Shown here: one piece after another, positions 1 to 9,318 of the stretch
Layout of the letters: every line of letters starts with the position of its first letter
Position numbering within the stretch: position 1 is the first letter of the stretch
NCBI GenBank assembly: GCA_026414565.1
Contig: JAOAIT010000012.1
Location: forward strand, 1-64,000
Source of the DNA: Verrucomicrobiia bacterium
GTDB taxonomy: Bacteria; Verrucomicrobiota; Verrucomicrobiia; Limisphaerales; Fontisphaeraceae
Length of the DNA stretch: 64,000 nucleotides
Direction: 5' to 3'
The notes under the pieces: model-generated
Databases searched by the model: none
Seen by the model: only the letters and a program-made list of their open reading frames with translations
Told to the model about the DNA's origin: nothing
Position numbers and translations under genes: made by a program

Positions 1-397
1 CCCCCCACGCCCCTTTCGCCCGCTTGGCCCCCCCCGCCCCCAGCCCCTTTGCCTGGCCAAGGAGATTTTACCCTCCCTCAGCCTCCGCCCCCTCCGCCCC
101 ACCCCCCCTTCCCACCTCAGCCAGAAGACCCGCCCCCACCCCCCTACCCGCCTCCGTAATCCCACTTCCGTTGGCATGAAGGCCGGTGGACGTTCAAAGT
201 CCGGCGCTGCTTGGAAAATCTCTGACGCTGATCCGCCTCCCTTCCCCAGCCCGTCCCCAACGTCCAACGTCTTCACCCACCCACTTCCCCATTGCGGCTG
301 CCAACAATTTCCCCTCAGCCCGCCCGCCCTCGCGCTGCGTGCTTGCCGGACGCCCCCCTTTGCCGTAAGGTGCGCCCAGCCTGAGTTCTTTTCCCGC
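1..397. other. Non-coding pyrimidine-rich stretch at left edge
   Basis: No convincing gene is visible before the tRNA at 398. The first ~170 bases of the plus strand are almost all C and T with few G, broken by short purine islands. Short open frames here run into the tRNA or are low complexity, so I do not call them. Part may be the tRNA promoter region, but no clear -35/-10 pair was found. Confidence 0.6.
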
Positions 398-485
398 GCC
401 GGTGTGGCGAAATGGCAGACGCACAGGACTTAAAATCCTGGGACCGTAAAAAGTCGTGTGGGTTCGAGTCCCACCACCGGCACCA
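398..485 (+). tRNA. tRNA-Leu(UAA), CCA encoded
   Basis: This is a class II tRNA. The acceptor arms GCCGGTG (398-404) and CACCGGC (475-481) pair fully, followed by discriminator A and a genomic CCA. The anticodon stem is CAGGA/TCCTG (424-428/436-440), with loop CTTAAAA giving anticodon TAA at 431-433. A long variable arm and a GTTCGAG T-loop follow. It ends 13 bases before the stop of the giant secreted protein gene that converges on it. Confidence 0.96.
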
Positions 486-498
486 GCCTTCGCCCCCG

Positions 499-3400
499 CT
501 ACTCCCCTCCGCTCATCATGCGAATGAGGAAATAATACTGCCGAACCAGGAAGTGAATGGGCACTGTCTCAGTAATAGTGCCGTCCCCCCCAATCCGGCC
601 CGAGGCCACCACCACCCACTCCGCCACCGGCTGCGTAATGCGCTCCGAGGCCAGAATCTCGTAGCTCCAGCCCGGCTGCCCGCCCGTGGCTCGCAGCACC
701 AGGTTGTCATGATCTCGCACCGGCGCCGCAAACACAGGACCGGCCGGCGGGGCGCGCGTCACCCGTATCGTGCCATCCACCAACAAGTTGCTGACATCCC
801 ACCGCAACCCTCCCGGCAAAGCCGGCAGCTCCAGTTCATTAAACGTGTATAGAATCCTTGCCGCATCAAACAAATCAAAGGTATCGCCATCCGCCAGCGC
901 ATCCCCGCTGGCCACCACCCGCAGCGTCCCGCCGCATATTAAATCTCCGCCCATCACCAGCCGGTCACTTGCCAGCACTGACCCGCTCTTGGCAATTTTC
1001 ATGACCAGCAGCCCCGATAATCTCGCGTCTTGCCCAATCGAGCACGTCACCCATCCCGGCCCCAATTCCAGCGCCGCCCCCTCGCGCACCCTCAACGTCC
1101 CCGCCAGCGACCCCTGCACCCGCAAGGTGCCCGCATAGACCCGCGTCAAGCCGCCGTAGGTGTGATTGCCTCGCAGCTCCAGCACGCCCGCACCGCGCTT
1201 GTTCAAGCCCCCCGGCCCGGACAACAACCCTGTGAGCTGCACCGTATGGGTATCCGTATCCACCGTCACATCCCCGTTGGTCCCCGTCAGCGTCATCGCC
1301 AGCACGCTCGTCCAGCTTTGCCACGCCCCCAGCGTGCCCCCGCCCAGATTGATCTGATAACTGGTATTGTTATCCAAATTCCCGCTCTTCAAACCGGAAG
1401 CTCCCAGCCGGAATACTCCTCCCTCCAAATTAAACGTGTCCGTCCCGGCCGTCTCCCAGCGCCCATCCAGCACCATCCCGTGCGCCATGGCCGCCCCGCC
1501 CGTCTGCGTGAACACCCCTGTCCCATCAATGCCGATGTACAATATGCCGTTCTGCTCGGCCACCGCATTCTGATTCACCACCCCCGCCGGCACATTCGTC
1601 AGGCTCAACGTGCCCCCGCCCAGCACATAAGTGCTGGTGTTGTCGGGCCAGTGCCCCACCCGCATCTCCAGCGAAACAATCACCTCCCCGCCCTGCTGCA
1701 CCACATCCCCCGCCGTCCCCGCAATGTTGCCCACATTAATGCGGCCCACCACCGGCCGCGCGCCATCCCGGATGATCAATTTCCCATAATAATCCCGTCC
1801 CACCTCCAGGCTGCCGCCAATCTCCATTTGCGCGCTCCCGTCCAGGATCATCGCGCCCCCCGCCCCCGGCGTCCGCACATACACCCCGCCCGCCCCGCGA
1901 AGGGTGTTGGTCAGGGTGAACACATCCGAACGCCAGAAATAGAGCGACGCATTGACCACCATCTCCCCCGCCACGCTCCCCACCTCCGTGCCATTGCCCA
2001 AAAACAAATTGCCCGCGCTCACCACCGTCCCGCCCGTGTAAGTGTTGCTGCCCGTCAGGAACAGGTTGCCCGCGCCCAGCTTGGTCAACGAACCCTCACC
2101 GCTGATCGGTCCGGCCAGCGTGAAATCCGTCCCCGCGTTGCTCGCCACTTCCACACTGTTGCCCCCGGACAAAAAGCCGCGGCCACGCAGCGTCGCCGTC
2201 CCGTTGTCCTTGAGCAAACGCGCCCCATTCCCCAGCGCATACGCCTTGTCCTGCGCCACCGAGCTGCCCCAGAACATCACCGTCGCCCCGTTGGTCACCA
2301 CCATCACCCCGTTGCTCCCCAGATACGTGTTGCCCTCCACCGAGAACGTCCCCTCCCACACCAGAATGTTCCCCAGCGCCGCGTCCCCCACCTGCACCAG
2401 CGAAAACTGGTTGGGCCCCAGCTTGGTCAGCGCATACCCATTGCCCATCACCGCCGCATCCGGATTGGCCCGCACGTCAAACCGGCCTATGGCATTCACC
2501 GTCGCATCGCCCGCCAGCGTTAAAAACTGCAAAGCATTGTTTTGTGCGCCACCACTGTTCACCAGCACCCCCCGCCCATCCGGCCCCACCCCCTCAACGA
2601 TCAACGGCTCCGCCCCAAAATTGATCCCATTGATCTCCAAGGCGGCACCGGCCCTTATGTAGGTCGTGCCCACCGCCGTCCCCAACGCACCGGCCGCCGT
2701 CGGCCGCAGCCGCCCACCCTGCACATCAACGGTCCCATCAAAGCCGGCCATGGAAGCCCCCAACGTCAGCGTGTTGGTCCCAACTTTGATAAACTGGCCT
2801 CTCCCCGTCATGACATTGCCCCACGTCACATCGTCACTCCGATCAAGAATCAACCGCGCCTGATTCTCCACCGGCCCGGGGCCCAAGTTGCCAAAAGTGC
2901 CGCCATTGCCCACTTGCAACGTCCCCCCCAACAGGGTGATGGCCCCCGGAAAATCATTCACCCCGGTGTTCGCAATCACCATCCTCCCCGCCTGGGACTT
3001 GGTCAAACCTCCACCCCGCACCCGTCCCTCTCCCCTGAACACATATTCCCGGAAATCCTCCTCCACCCGCCACAGCGCCGGATACAAGTCCCCCACCAGC
3101 TCCACCGTCGTCACCACCCCGGAGTTGTCAAAGACTACAGTGTCCCCCGCCAAAAACCGCTCCCCGCCCGCCCAATTCGGCGTCTTGTTCAAGTCCCACA
3201 CCCCCGGGGCCATCGGATGATCCCCGCGCCACGTCAATATTGCCCCCTCCGCCGTGGCCAGCACGCGTATCTTCCCGGCCACCGAGGTATCCAGATAAAA
3301 ACTGTAGCGGCTGTCAGAAACCACCACCACCTCGGCCAGTGACCCCCTCAACCGGCCGCTGTAATTGATCAAGGTATAAAACTCCGTCGTATTCAGCGGC

Positions 3401-6105
3401 GCCATCGGCACAATGCGAATGGTCACAGGGCCCGACACCGTCAAATCACCCAGCACCTGTAATAAATCATTCGTGCCGCCCCCCTCCACCGGCGAGTCGC
3501 CCAGCTCAAACACCACCGTGGCCCCATCCCTCAATGTCAAATGATTGGTGATAATCAAAGTGCCTGCGCTCATCCCGGGCGCCACCACCGCCCGCTCCAC
3601 CGCCACCACCGAACCATGCACCTGGCCCTGCCCCATCAGCGTCTGCCCGGCCGGCACTTCGTATTCTTGCGGATCCCGCGCACTGCTCACATCCAATATC
3701 GCACCGCTGGCCAAAATCAAATTGCTCACACCGCCCAACGTCACGTTCGTCCCCAATACCAGCCGGCCCGCATTGATGTTAAACGTCCCCTGATAAACCA
3801 CCGACGACATCAACGCCAGCGTCCCCGCCCCGTTCTTGTTCAAGCGCCCGTCCCCGCCCAACTCTCCCCACATCGCGATGCTCGAGCCTCCCTCCACCGT
3901 ATTCGTGCCCCGCAAGCGCACCGGCCCCGTCAGCAGGGCGGTATCCGCCGCCGGCGCAGTCGCGTTGAGCAGCCGGCCATTGTCCACCTGAATTCTCTTG
4001 TTGAGCTGGTTGGGCCCCACCGCCCAAAAGGCCAGCGTGGCCCCCGCCCCCACCCGCACCCGCTCCGTGGGATTCCCCAACCGCGTATTCCCCAGCACCG
4101 TCAACTGGCCCCCCAACACCTCAATCTCGCCCAATCCCGTTTCCCCCAGATGCGCTAGCGCGATCTCCGCCGGCCCCACCTTCACCAAACGATACCCGTT
4201 GCCCACCAGCGAGCCGCCAAACAGATCAAAACGATTGGTCCCACCTAACGTCGTGTCCCCCTGCAGGCTTACCACCCCCAGCAAACCGTTGTTGATTAAG
4301 GCGCCCCCGGAATTGATGATTGCCCCCATCCCGTTGATCCCCGCCCCGCTCACCGCGATCGGCTCGGCTCCCGGCGAGTAACCGCCCAGGTCCAGCGTCG
4401 CCCCGGACCGGACGATGGTCCCCCCAACCGTGGATCCCAGCGCCGCAGGATTGGCAATTTTCACCATCCCCTCCTCCACCACCACCGGCCCCAGAAAGTT
4501 GTTCGCCGTCCCCAACGTCAACGTCGCCGTCCCCGATTTCGTCAGCCCCTCACTCATCCCCCCCAGGGAACCGGTGCCGGTGAACGTGAAGTTGGACGTG
4601 CTGGACGCCACCACCATCGCCGCCGGAAACAACCGCTCGCCAATCACAATGTCACTAAGCACCGGCCGCGCATCGTCAAACCGCACCCGGTCAGCCTGCC
4701 GAAACACATCCGCCGTCTGCGTCACCAGGTTGGACCAGGTTGTCCGCGTCAAATCCCACGTCCCCATCGCGTCGGAAGCCCACTGCAGCCAGGCATTCGT
4801 GCCTTTCACCGTCAGTTTGATCTTGCCTCCCTCCCCTTCATCCAGACTGATGTCATAACGCGTGTTGTGCACCACATTGGGATTTAACCGGCCGTTCATC
4901 GCTCCCGTATATTTCATCAGCCAATATGGCTCCGCCACCAGCGCCGCCAGCGGGTTGATCACCACCGTATTGCTGGCCACGTTCAAGTCCCCCTGAATCT
5001 CAATGAAATCATTATGCGGCCCAAGGGCCGCGTCCGCCCCCAAATCAAACACAAAACGGGCCGAAGGCGCGATGTCCGGCGTGTCGCCAAACGTCAGCGT
5101 GCCGGGCATCCCCACCCCCGCCGGACTGATATCCCCGTAATACGTGGCGGGCGCGGTCAACCCTGCTCCCGGCCCTAACACCACGTAAAACCTGTTGCCG
5201 CTGATGAACGCCTCCCCCGGCGCCGGCGTGCCGGGAATGTCCGTCGTGTACGCCCACCGCCGCCCCTTCACCGTCCCTACGCTCCCCGGCCCGCCATCAA
5301 AAATCGCCCACAACGCCCGCACCTCGGCCAGGCTGTAGTCCAGCCCCAGTTGCGTCGGCACGCTGTTAAGCGTGTATATGCGCTCCAGCGGCAGGGCCTC
5401 GTCAAACAGCGCCACATCATCCAGATCACAATCATCAAACTGATCCATCCGCCCCATCTCAAAGACCGCCGTCGTCGTGGCATCCAGCCACGATTGCGTG
5501 GTGCTGTTGGTGGACATGCCGAAGATGATCGCGATGTTTTGATTCCCCCCGTCGTGCCGCAACACCACATGATACCACGTCCCATTCACCAGGGTCGGCG
5601 GAAACATGTTGGGCTGTGCATTGCCTCGTTTATAGGTCACGCGGTTGCCCGATCTTGCCCGGAAAAAACCCCACCCAATGTTGGAGCCGCTGGTGGCGCT
5701 TTGGGAGCCAATCCGCATCGGCCCGGGAAAACTCCCAATGTTGGGCCCCGGCCGGTACCAGAAGCTGATCGTAAAGGCGTCATTCAGCCGCAAGTCCGCC
5801 TGAAACGGCACCGTCACCAGCGAACCCGCGTTGTCATTCAGCCGGTTGAAATCAAGCGCCGTACCAAAACGCCCCCCAATCCACTGCGGCGGCGTGGCCC
5901 CAGCGCTGGCGCCCAGCGTCCCATCATGCGGACTCGCCACCCCCGACCTATCCTGGGCCAACGTGCCGCTGCCCTCATCAAAATTCCAATACGCAATCAA
6001 GGCCGCCGGCAGGGATAACGGCGCAGCAACTATCATCACCGCCGCCACCACGCACCAGCAGGCCGTCACGCTCCCATGCCAGGAGGTAAGTTTGTAGGGT
6101 TTCAT
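499..6105 (-). CDS. Giant secreted LamG / autotransporter-associated beta-strand repeat protein
   Basis: The product is 1868 residues from the ATG at 6105, chosen because a signal-peptide-like N-terminus begins there; an in-frame upstream start at 6183 would add 26 unlikely residues. A LamG/concanavalin-like domain occupies about residues 35-250. Beta-helical repeats of the autotransporter-associated type follow, each with the form L(T/N)K.G.G.L.L..(N)..(Y/F).G...(V/I)..G.L. A segment at about residues 364-774 is repeated at about 879-1359, which is an internal tandem duplication. The C-terminus is a short beta domain of the kind seen at the end of many verrucomicrobial secreted proteins; no classical autotransporter barrel or PEP-CTERM signal is visible. 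The role is unknown; surface attachment or glycan binding is inferred from LamG. A sigma-70-like promoter lies at 6222-6251. The gene converges on tRNA-Leu. Confidence 0.88.
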   Translation of the reverse strand: MKPYKLTSWHGSVTACWCVVAAVMIVAAPLSLPAALIAYWNFDEGSGTLAQDRSGVASPHDGTLGASAGATPPQWIGGRFGTALDFNRLNDNAGSLVTVPFQADLRLNDAFTISFWYRPGPNIGSFPGPMRIGSQSATSGSNIGWGFFRARSGNRVTYKRGNAQPNMFPPTLVNGTWYHVVLRHDGGNQNIAIIFGMSTNSTTQSWLDATTTAVFEMGRMDQFDDCDLDDVALFDEALPLERIYTLNSVPTQLGLDYSLAEVRALWAIFDGGPGSVGTVKGRRWAYTTDIPGTPAPGEAFISGNRFYVVLGPGAGLTAPATYYGDISPAGVGMPGTLTFGDTPDIAPSARFVFDLGADAALGPHNDFIEIQGDLNVASNTVVINPLAALVAEPYWLMKYTGAMNGRLNPNVVHNTRYDISLDEGEGGKIKLTVKGTNAWLQWASDAMGTWDLTRTTWSNLVTQTADVFRQADRVRFDDARPVLSDIVIGERLFPAAMVVASSTSNFTFTGTGSLGGMSEGLTKSGTATLTLGTANNFLGPVVVEEGMVKIANPAALGSTVGGTIVRSGATLDLGGYSPGAEPIAVSGAGINGMGAIINSGGALINNGLLGVVSLQGDTTLGGTNRFDLFGGSLVGNGYRLVKVGPAEIALAHLGETGLGEIEVLGGQLTVLGNTRLGNPTERVRVGAGATLAFWAVGPNQLNKRIQVDNGRLLNATAPAADTALLTGPVRLRGTNTVEGGSSIAMWGELGGDGRLNKNGAGTLALMSSVVYQGTFNINAGRLVLGTNVTLGGVSNLILASGAILDVSSARDPQEYEVPAGQTLMGQGQVHGSVVAVERAVVAPGMSAGTLIITNHLTLRDGATVVFELGDSPVEGGGTNDLLQVLGDLTVSGPVTIRIVPMAPLNTTEFYTLINYSGRLRGSLAEVVVVSDSRYSFYLDTSVAGKIRVLATAEGAILTWRGDHPMAPGVWDLNKTPNWAGGERFLAGDTVVFDNSGVVTTVELVGDLYPALWRVEEDFREYVFRGEGRVRGGGLTKSQAGRMVIANTGVNDFPGAITLLGGTLQVGNGGTFGNLGPGPVENQARLILDRSDDVTWGNVMTGRGQFIKVGTNTLTLGASMAGFDGTVDVQGGRLRPTAAGALGTAVGTTYIRAGAALEINGINFGAEPLIVEGVGPDGRGVLVNSGGAQNNALQFLTLAGDATVNAIGRFDVRANPDAAVMGNGYALTKLGPNQFSLVQVGDAALGNILVWEGTFSVEGNTYLGSNGVMVVTNGATVMFWGSSVAQDKAYALGNGARLLKDNGTATLRGRGFLSGGNSVEVASNAGTDFTLAGPISGEGSLTKLGAGNLFLTGSNTYTGGTVVSAGNLFLGNGTEVGSVAGEMVVNASLYFWRSDVFTLTNTLRGAGGVYVRTPGAGGAMILDGSAQMEIGGSLEVGRDYYGKLIIRDGARPVVGRINVGNIAGTAGDVVQQGGEVIVSLEMRVGHWPDNTSTYVLGGGTLSLTNVPAGVVNQNAVAEQNGILYIGIDGTGVFTQTGGAAMAHGMVLDGRWETAGTDTFNLEGGVFRLGASGLKSGNLDNNTSYQINLGGGTLGAWQSWTSVLAMTLTGTNGDVTVDTDTHTVQLTGLLSGPGGLNKRGAGVLELRGNHTYGGLTRVYAGTLRVQGSLAGTLRVREGAALELGPGWVTCSIGQDARLSGLLVMKIAKSGSVLASDRLVMGGDLICGGTLRVVASGDALADGDTFDLFDAARILYTFNELELPALPGGLRWDVSNLLVDGTIRVTRAPPAGPVFAAPVRDHDNLVLRATGGQPGWSYEILASERITQPVAEWVVVASGRIGGDGTITETVPIHFLVRQYYFLIRMMSGGE

Positions 6106-6221
6106 AAAACCGATGCAGGTTTGAAGGTTTGCTCTTGCTCGGCCTGCCGGATGACAAGCTGGCCCTCGCCTCAAGTATCCCAACTGGCCGATAAGATATG
6201 GTGATTTTTGTGGCTGATTGT

Positions 6222-6251
6222 ATTATAGGAATTACTGCTCTTGGAAGTCAA
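6222..6251 (-). promoter_or_regulatory. Sigma-70-like promoter for the giant beta-repeat gene
   Basis: Read on the minus strand, TTGACT (6251-6246) is followed after 18 bases by a perfect TATAAT (6227-6222) in an AT-rich stretch unusual for this window. Transcription would start near 6215, leaving a leader of about 110 bases before the ATG at 6105. It is the best promoter match I found in the window. Confidence 0.75.
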
Positions 6252-6382
6252 CCTTTAAATAAACCATTTGTGCCCCAGGCCACAACCCACCTAAAACCGC
6301 GCATCTCTTTCACCTTGTCCCAAAACCACCTGCCTCTCCGCTGTTGTGAGAACCAAAGGCCTGCGCTACAGTGCCGCCCGGC

Positions 6383-7228
6383 ATGAGCGATAACACCAAC
6401 CATTTCCGCGCCCGCTGGCGCAGCCTCGGAGCTGCCCTCGCCGGACTGAATGGTTTCGTTTTGTTGCTCCGCCTCTGCAAACCCGCCCTCTACCGCGCCT
6501 GCCTTTCGGAAAATGTCCGCCGCGGCGAGGAGTTTCTGGGATGGGGGCTGCCGCCCCGTGATCCCATCCAATTTTTGTGGCAAAATCGCCCTCCCTCCGC
6601 CCCCGTCATCGAGCGCGTGCATCTGCCGCCCCGCCTCACCGATGCCGGCGGCACCTCCGTGGGAGAACTCGCCCTGCTGGCCGCCGTCACCCGCCTCCTC
6701 CAACCGCGCTGCGTCTTCGAAATCGGCACCTTCAACGGCCGCACCACCACCGTCTTCCTCATGAACACGCCCCCTGCGGCCCGCGTGTTCAGCCTCGACC
6801 TGCCGCCCTCCGCCCCGCCCCCCGACCAGTCCATGATTGATTCCGACCGCGATTTAATTCAGCGCCGCCGCCTGGCCGCCTATGTGTACGAACACGGACT
6901 GGAAGCGCGCTTCGAGCAACTGCTCGGTGACTCGCTCGCCTTCGATCCCGCCCCCTTTGCCGCACGCGTGGACCTCGGCTTCATTGACGGCGCCCATGCC
7001 CTGCCCTACGTCCGCAATGACACCGAAAAAATGGCCCGCATGATCACTCCCAACGGCCTGGTCTTCTGGCACGACTACGGCGGACGCGGCCGTTTCGGCC
7101 CCCTGACCGCCTACCTGGAATCCTTGCAAAACCGCCTGGCTCTCTACCGCGTGCCGGGCACCACCCTCGCCTGGACCACCGGCCATGAGCTGCGCAAAGT
7201 TTTGCCCGGCAACCCTTCTCCCTCCTGA
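6383..7228 (+). CDS. Class I SAM-dependent methyltransferase (Methyltransf_24-like)
   Basis: The product is 281 residues from the ATG at 6383; a GTG four codons upstream is in frame. The motif EIGTFNGRTT (about residues 113-122) is the SAM-binding glycine loop. SLDLPP is the acidic end of strand beta2. A later FIDGAH motif is typical of the Methyltransf_24 / cephalosporin-hydroxylase-like group. The N-terminus carries one hydrophobic stretch that could associate with the membrane. The stop is three bases before the next methyltransferase start, so the two are probably co-transcribed. The substrate cannot be read from sequence; the neighbouring glycosyltransferase and flippase suggest a surface glycan. 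Confidence 0.8.
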   Translation: MSDNTNHFRARWRSLGAALAGLNGFVLLLRLCKPALYRACLSENVRRGEEFLGWGLPPRDPIQFLWQNRPPSAPVIERVHLPPRLTDAGGTSVGELALLAAVTRLLQPRCVFEIGTFNGRTTTVFLMNTPPAARVFSLDLPPSAPPPDQSMIDSDRDLIQRRRLAAYVYEHGLEARFEQLLGDSLAFDPAPFAARVDLGFIDGAHALPYVRNDTEKMARMITPNGLVFWHDYGGRGRFGPLTAYLESLQNRLALYRVPGTTLAWTTGHELRKVLPGNPSPS

Positions 7229-7231
7229 GGT

Positions 7232-7933
7232 GTGAGCGCCCCCGTCCAACATCTGCCCTATCAAATCAATGAAGCCGGCAACCGGCATCATTTCTACGAA
7301 AATCATTGGAAACGCGTCGGCCTGGAGTTGCTCGCCCGCCATTGCCCCCCCCAGGGCCAGACCGTTCTCGATTACGGCTGCGGCCGGGGTGAATTCCTCG
7401 CCCTCGCCGCCGCAGCCGGTTACCAGGTCACCGGCGCCGACGTGGACCCCCAATGCGTGCAGCTCGCAACCGAAAAAGGCCCGGCCCGCCTCATGCAACC
7501 CGGCGATCCCCTCCCGCAATTTGGCCCCCGTTCTTTTGATATCGTCGCCTGTTTTCACGTGCTGGAACACGTGGACAACCCCAAATTAGTCCTGTCCGGC
7601 CTGGGCCGCATCGCCCGTCACTACTTGATTCTGGCCGTCCCCAATTTGCGCCACCTCACCTGGCTGCTCCACCGCCGCATCCGCCTGGACTACGTCAACG
7701 AAGGCCATCTCCAATCTTGGGACCATTACCACTTCCTCAATCTGGCGCAACGCCATTGCGGCCTGGAACTGGTCGAATGGGGCTTCGATGCCACCGCCCT
7801 GCCCCTGTTAAGCCCCCTGGCTGGCAAACTCCTCGGCGAAAAAATGCAAATCCGGCTCGAAACCGGCCCCTTCAAACGGCTCTTCCCCTTCCACGGCATC
7901 TCCGTCCTCGGCCTCTTTCGTCCCCGGCCTTAA
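7232..7933 (+). CDS. Class I SAM-dependent methyltransferase (UbiG/Methyltransf_23-like)
   Basis: The product is 233 residues from a GTG start preceded by TGAGG, a usable ribosome site that overlaps the end of the previous gene. DYGCGRGEFL (about residues 45-54) is motif I, GADVDP is motif II, and FDIVACFHVLEHV is the motif IV region shared by UbiG/Coq3-type and sugar methyltransferases. A short hydrophobic tail ends the protein. Its last four bases overlap the stop of the flippase gene on the other strand. A role in modifying a polysaccharide or lipid-linked sugar is inferred from context only. Confidence 0.85.
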   Translation: MSAPVQHLPYQINEAGNRHHFYENHWKRVGLELLARHCPPQGQTVLDYGCGRGEFLALAAAAGYQVTGADVDPQCVQLATEKGPARLMQPGDPLPQFGPRSFDIVACFHVLEHVDNPKLVLSGLGRIARHYLILAVPNLRHLTWLLHRRIRLDYVNEGHLQSWDHYHFLNLAQRHCGLELVEWGFDATALPLLSPLAGKLLGEKMQIRLETGPFKRLFPFHGISVLGLFRPRP

Positions 7934-9318
7934 GAGCACGCCAGACGAATAATCTCCCGCGGCGCAAACGGCAGGCTCCGCAACCCCTGGCGTAAATAAA
8001 ACCACGCATTGCCGGCCAGCTCCGCCGCCGGCACGGCCAGCAACATTCCCCACAAACCCCACTGCGGCGCCAGACACAAGCTCAGCGTCATGGCCCCCAG
8101 CCCCGTCATTAAGGCCACCCGATTGAACGGCATCACATTGGCCGTGCAGGTCAGCGAACCAAACGCGCCATAAAAGGTTTGAAAAAGCAAACTGGCAAAA
8201 TAAAACGTCAGCATCGGCCCGGGCAGCAGCCGCGTCTGCGTGCCCTTCCACTCCAGCAACACATTCCCCACCAGCAATACCAGTACGGCCAATCCCCCAA
8301 ACGTCATCACCGTCAGCGCCAGCCGCCGCGCAAACAACCGCGTCAATTCCCGCATCCGCCCCTGCGTCCGCAAAATCGTGATCTCCGGCCATTTGACATT
8401 CAGCCACAAATTCGCCAGCCCCAACAAAAAGAATCCCACCTGCACCGTCAGCCCCAGCGACGCAAATTCCCGGTCCGGCAAAATCTGGCTGCCAATGAGA
8501 ATGTTGCCGTTGGTCAGCAAATAAGTGCCAATGAAAGTCACCCCAAAACGCCGGGCATTGGGCCACAACCGCGCAAACAGCGCCGGATCCGGCGCCACCG
8601 GCTCCGCCGGCGGCGGCACCGCCGCCAAATACGCCCGCCGCCACAATCGCCGCGCCAGAAACGCCCGCACCGCCGAGGCCACCACCAGCGCCATTAACCC
8701 CTGCCCCGCCAGCAACAGGCCCGCCGCCAGCACAAAATACACCAGACCGCTCCACAACGTGGCCACCTGAAACTCCCGCACCCGGTTCACCCCATGGCAC
8801 GCCATGCCCCAATACGAAGTCGCTAGGTTGTACCCCGTCGCGACCAGAAACGTCACCCACGCCGCCCAATTCCATGCCGGCCGTGCCGTGGCCGCAATAT
8901 GCGAGGCCACCAACAACGTCCCCACCAGCCCAATCACGGTCATTGCCCCCACCGCCAGCCAGAAATAAAAACGCGCCGCCGCCAGATGCACCTGCCGCAA
9001 ACGCGCATAATTGGGCTCCCCCTTCTCCGGCGGCGGACGCAGCTCCTCGCCATCAAAATCCTCCACCCCCGCCCACAAAAAGCTGTACACCCGCATCAAC
9101 GCCTGCCCAAAACCAAAATCCGCCAGCACCACCAATGCGCCCAGCGACAAAAACAGCCACCAAATGCCCAATTCCTTCTCCGGCAGTACCGTCAGCACAA
9201 TGGGCAGCAGGAAAAATTGCGCCCCCGCCCGCACCGCCGTGGCCAGCACCCCGTAAAACACGGCTGAACCGCGCACCCGGCGCCACAATTCCTGCCCGCG
9301 GGCCCACCACGATTTCAT
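7930..9318 (-). CDS. Wzx-like polysaccharide flippase (MATE/MVF-type membrane protein)
   Basis: The product is 462 residues from the ATG at 9318; longer in-frame starts would overlap the upstream glycosyltransferase with low-complexity sequence. About twelve hydrophobic segments spread along the whole length, with a charged loop near residues 85-110, match the polysaccharide biosynthesis/oligosaccharide flippase family. Such proteins move lipid-linked glycan units across the inner membrane. The start ATG overlaps the upstream stop as ATGA, so translation is probably coupled to the glycosyltransferase. Assignment to flippase rather than another transporter rests on topology, length and neighbour. 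Confidence 0.75.
   Translation of the reverse strand: MKSWWARGQELWRRVRGSAVFYGVLATAVRAGAQFFLLPIVLTVLPEKELGIWWLFLSLGALVVLADFGFGQALMRVYSFLWAGVEDFDGEELRPPPEKGEPNYARLRQVHLAAARFYFWLAVGAMTVIGLVGTLLVASHIAATARPAWNWAAWVTFLVATGYNLATSYWGMACHGVNRVREFQVATLWSGLVYFVLAAGLLLAGQGLMALVVASAVRAFLARRLWRRAYLAAVPPPAEPVAPDPALFARLWPNARRFGVTFIGTYLLTNGNILIGSQILPDREFASLGLTVQVGFFLLGLANLWLNVKWPEITILRTQGRMRELTRLFARRLALTVMTFGGLAVLVLLVGNVLLEWKGTQTRLLPGPMLTFYFASLLFQTFYGAFGSLTCTANVMPFNRVALMTGLGAMTLSLCLAPQWGLWGMLLAVPAAELAGNAWFYLRQGLRSLPFAPREIIRLACS

Noticed and set aside
176-852. Short plus-strand frames around the first tRNA
   Set aside because: They run through the tRNA-Leu gene and into the 3' end of the giant secreted protein gene, and have low-complexity products.
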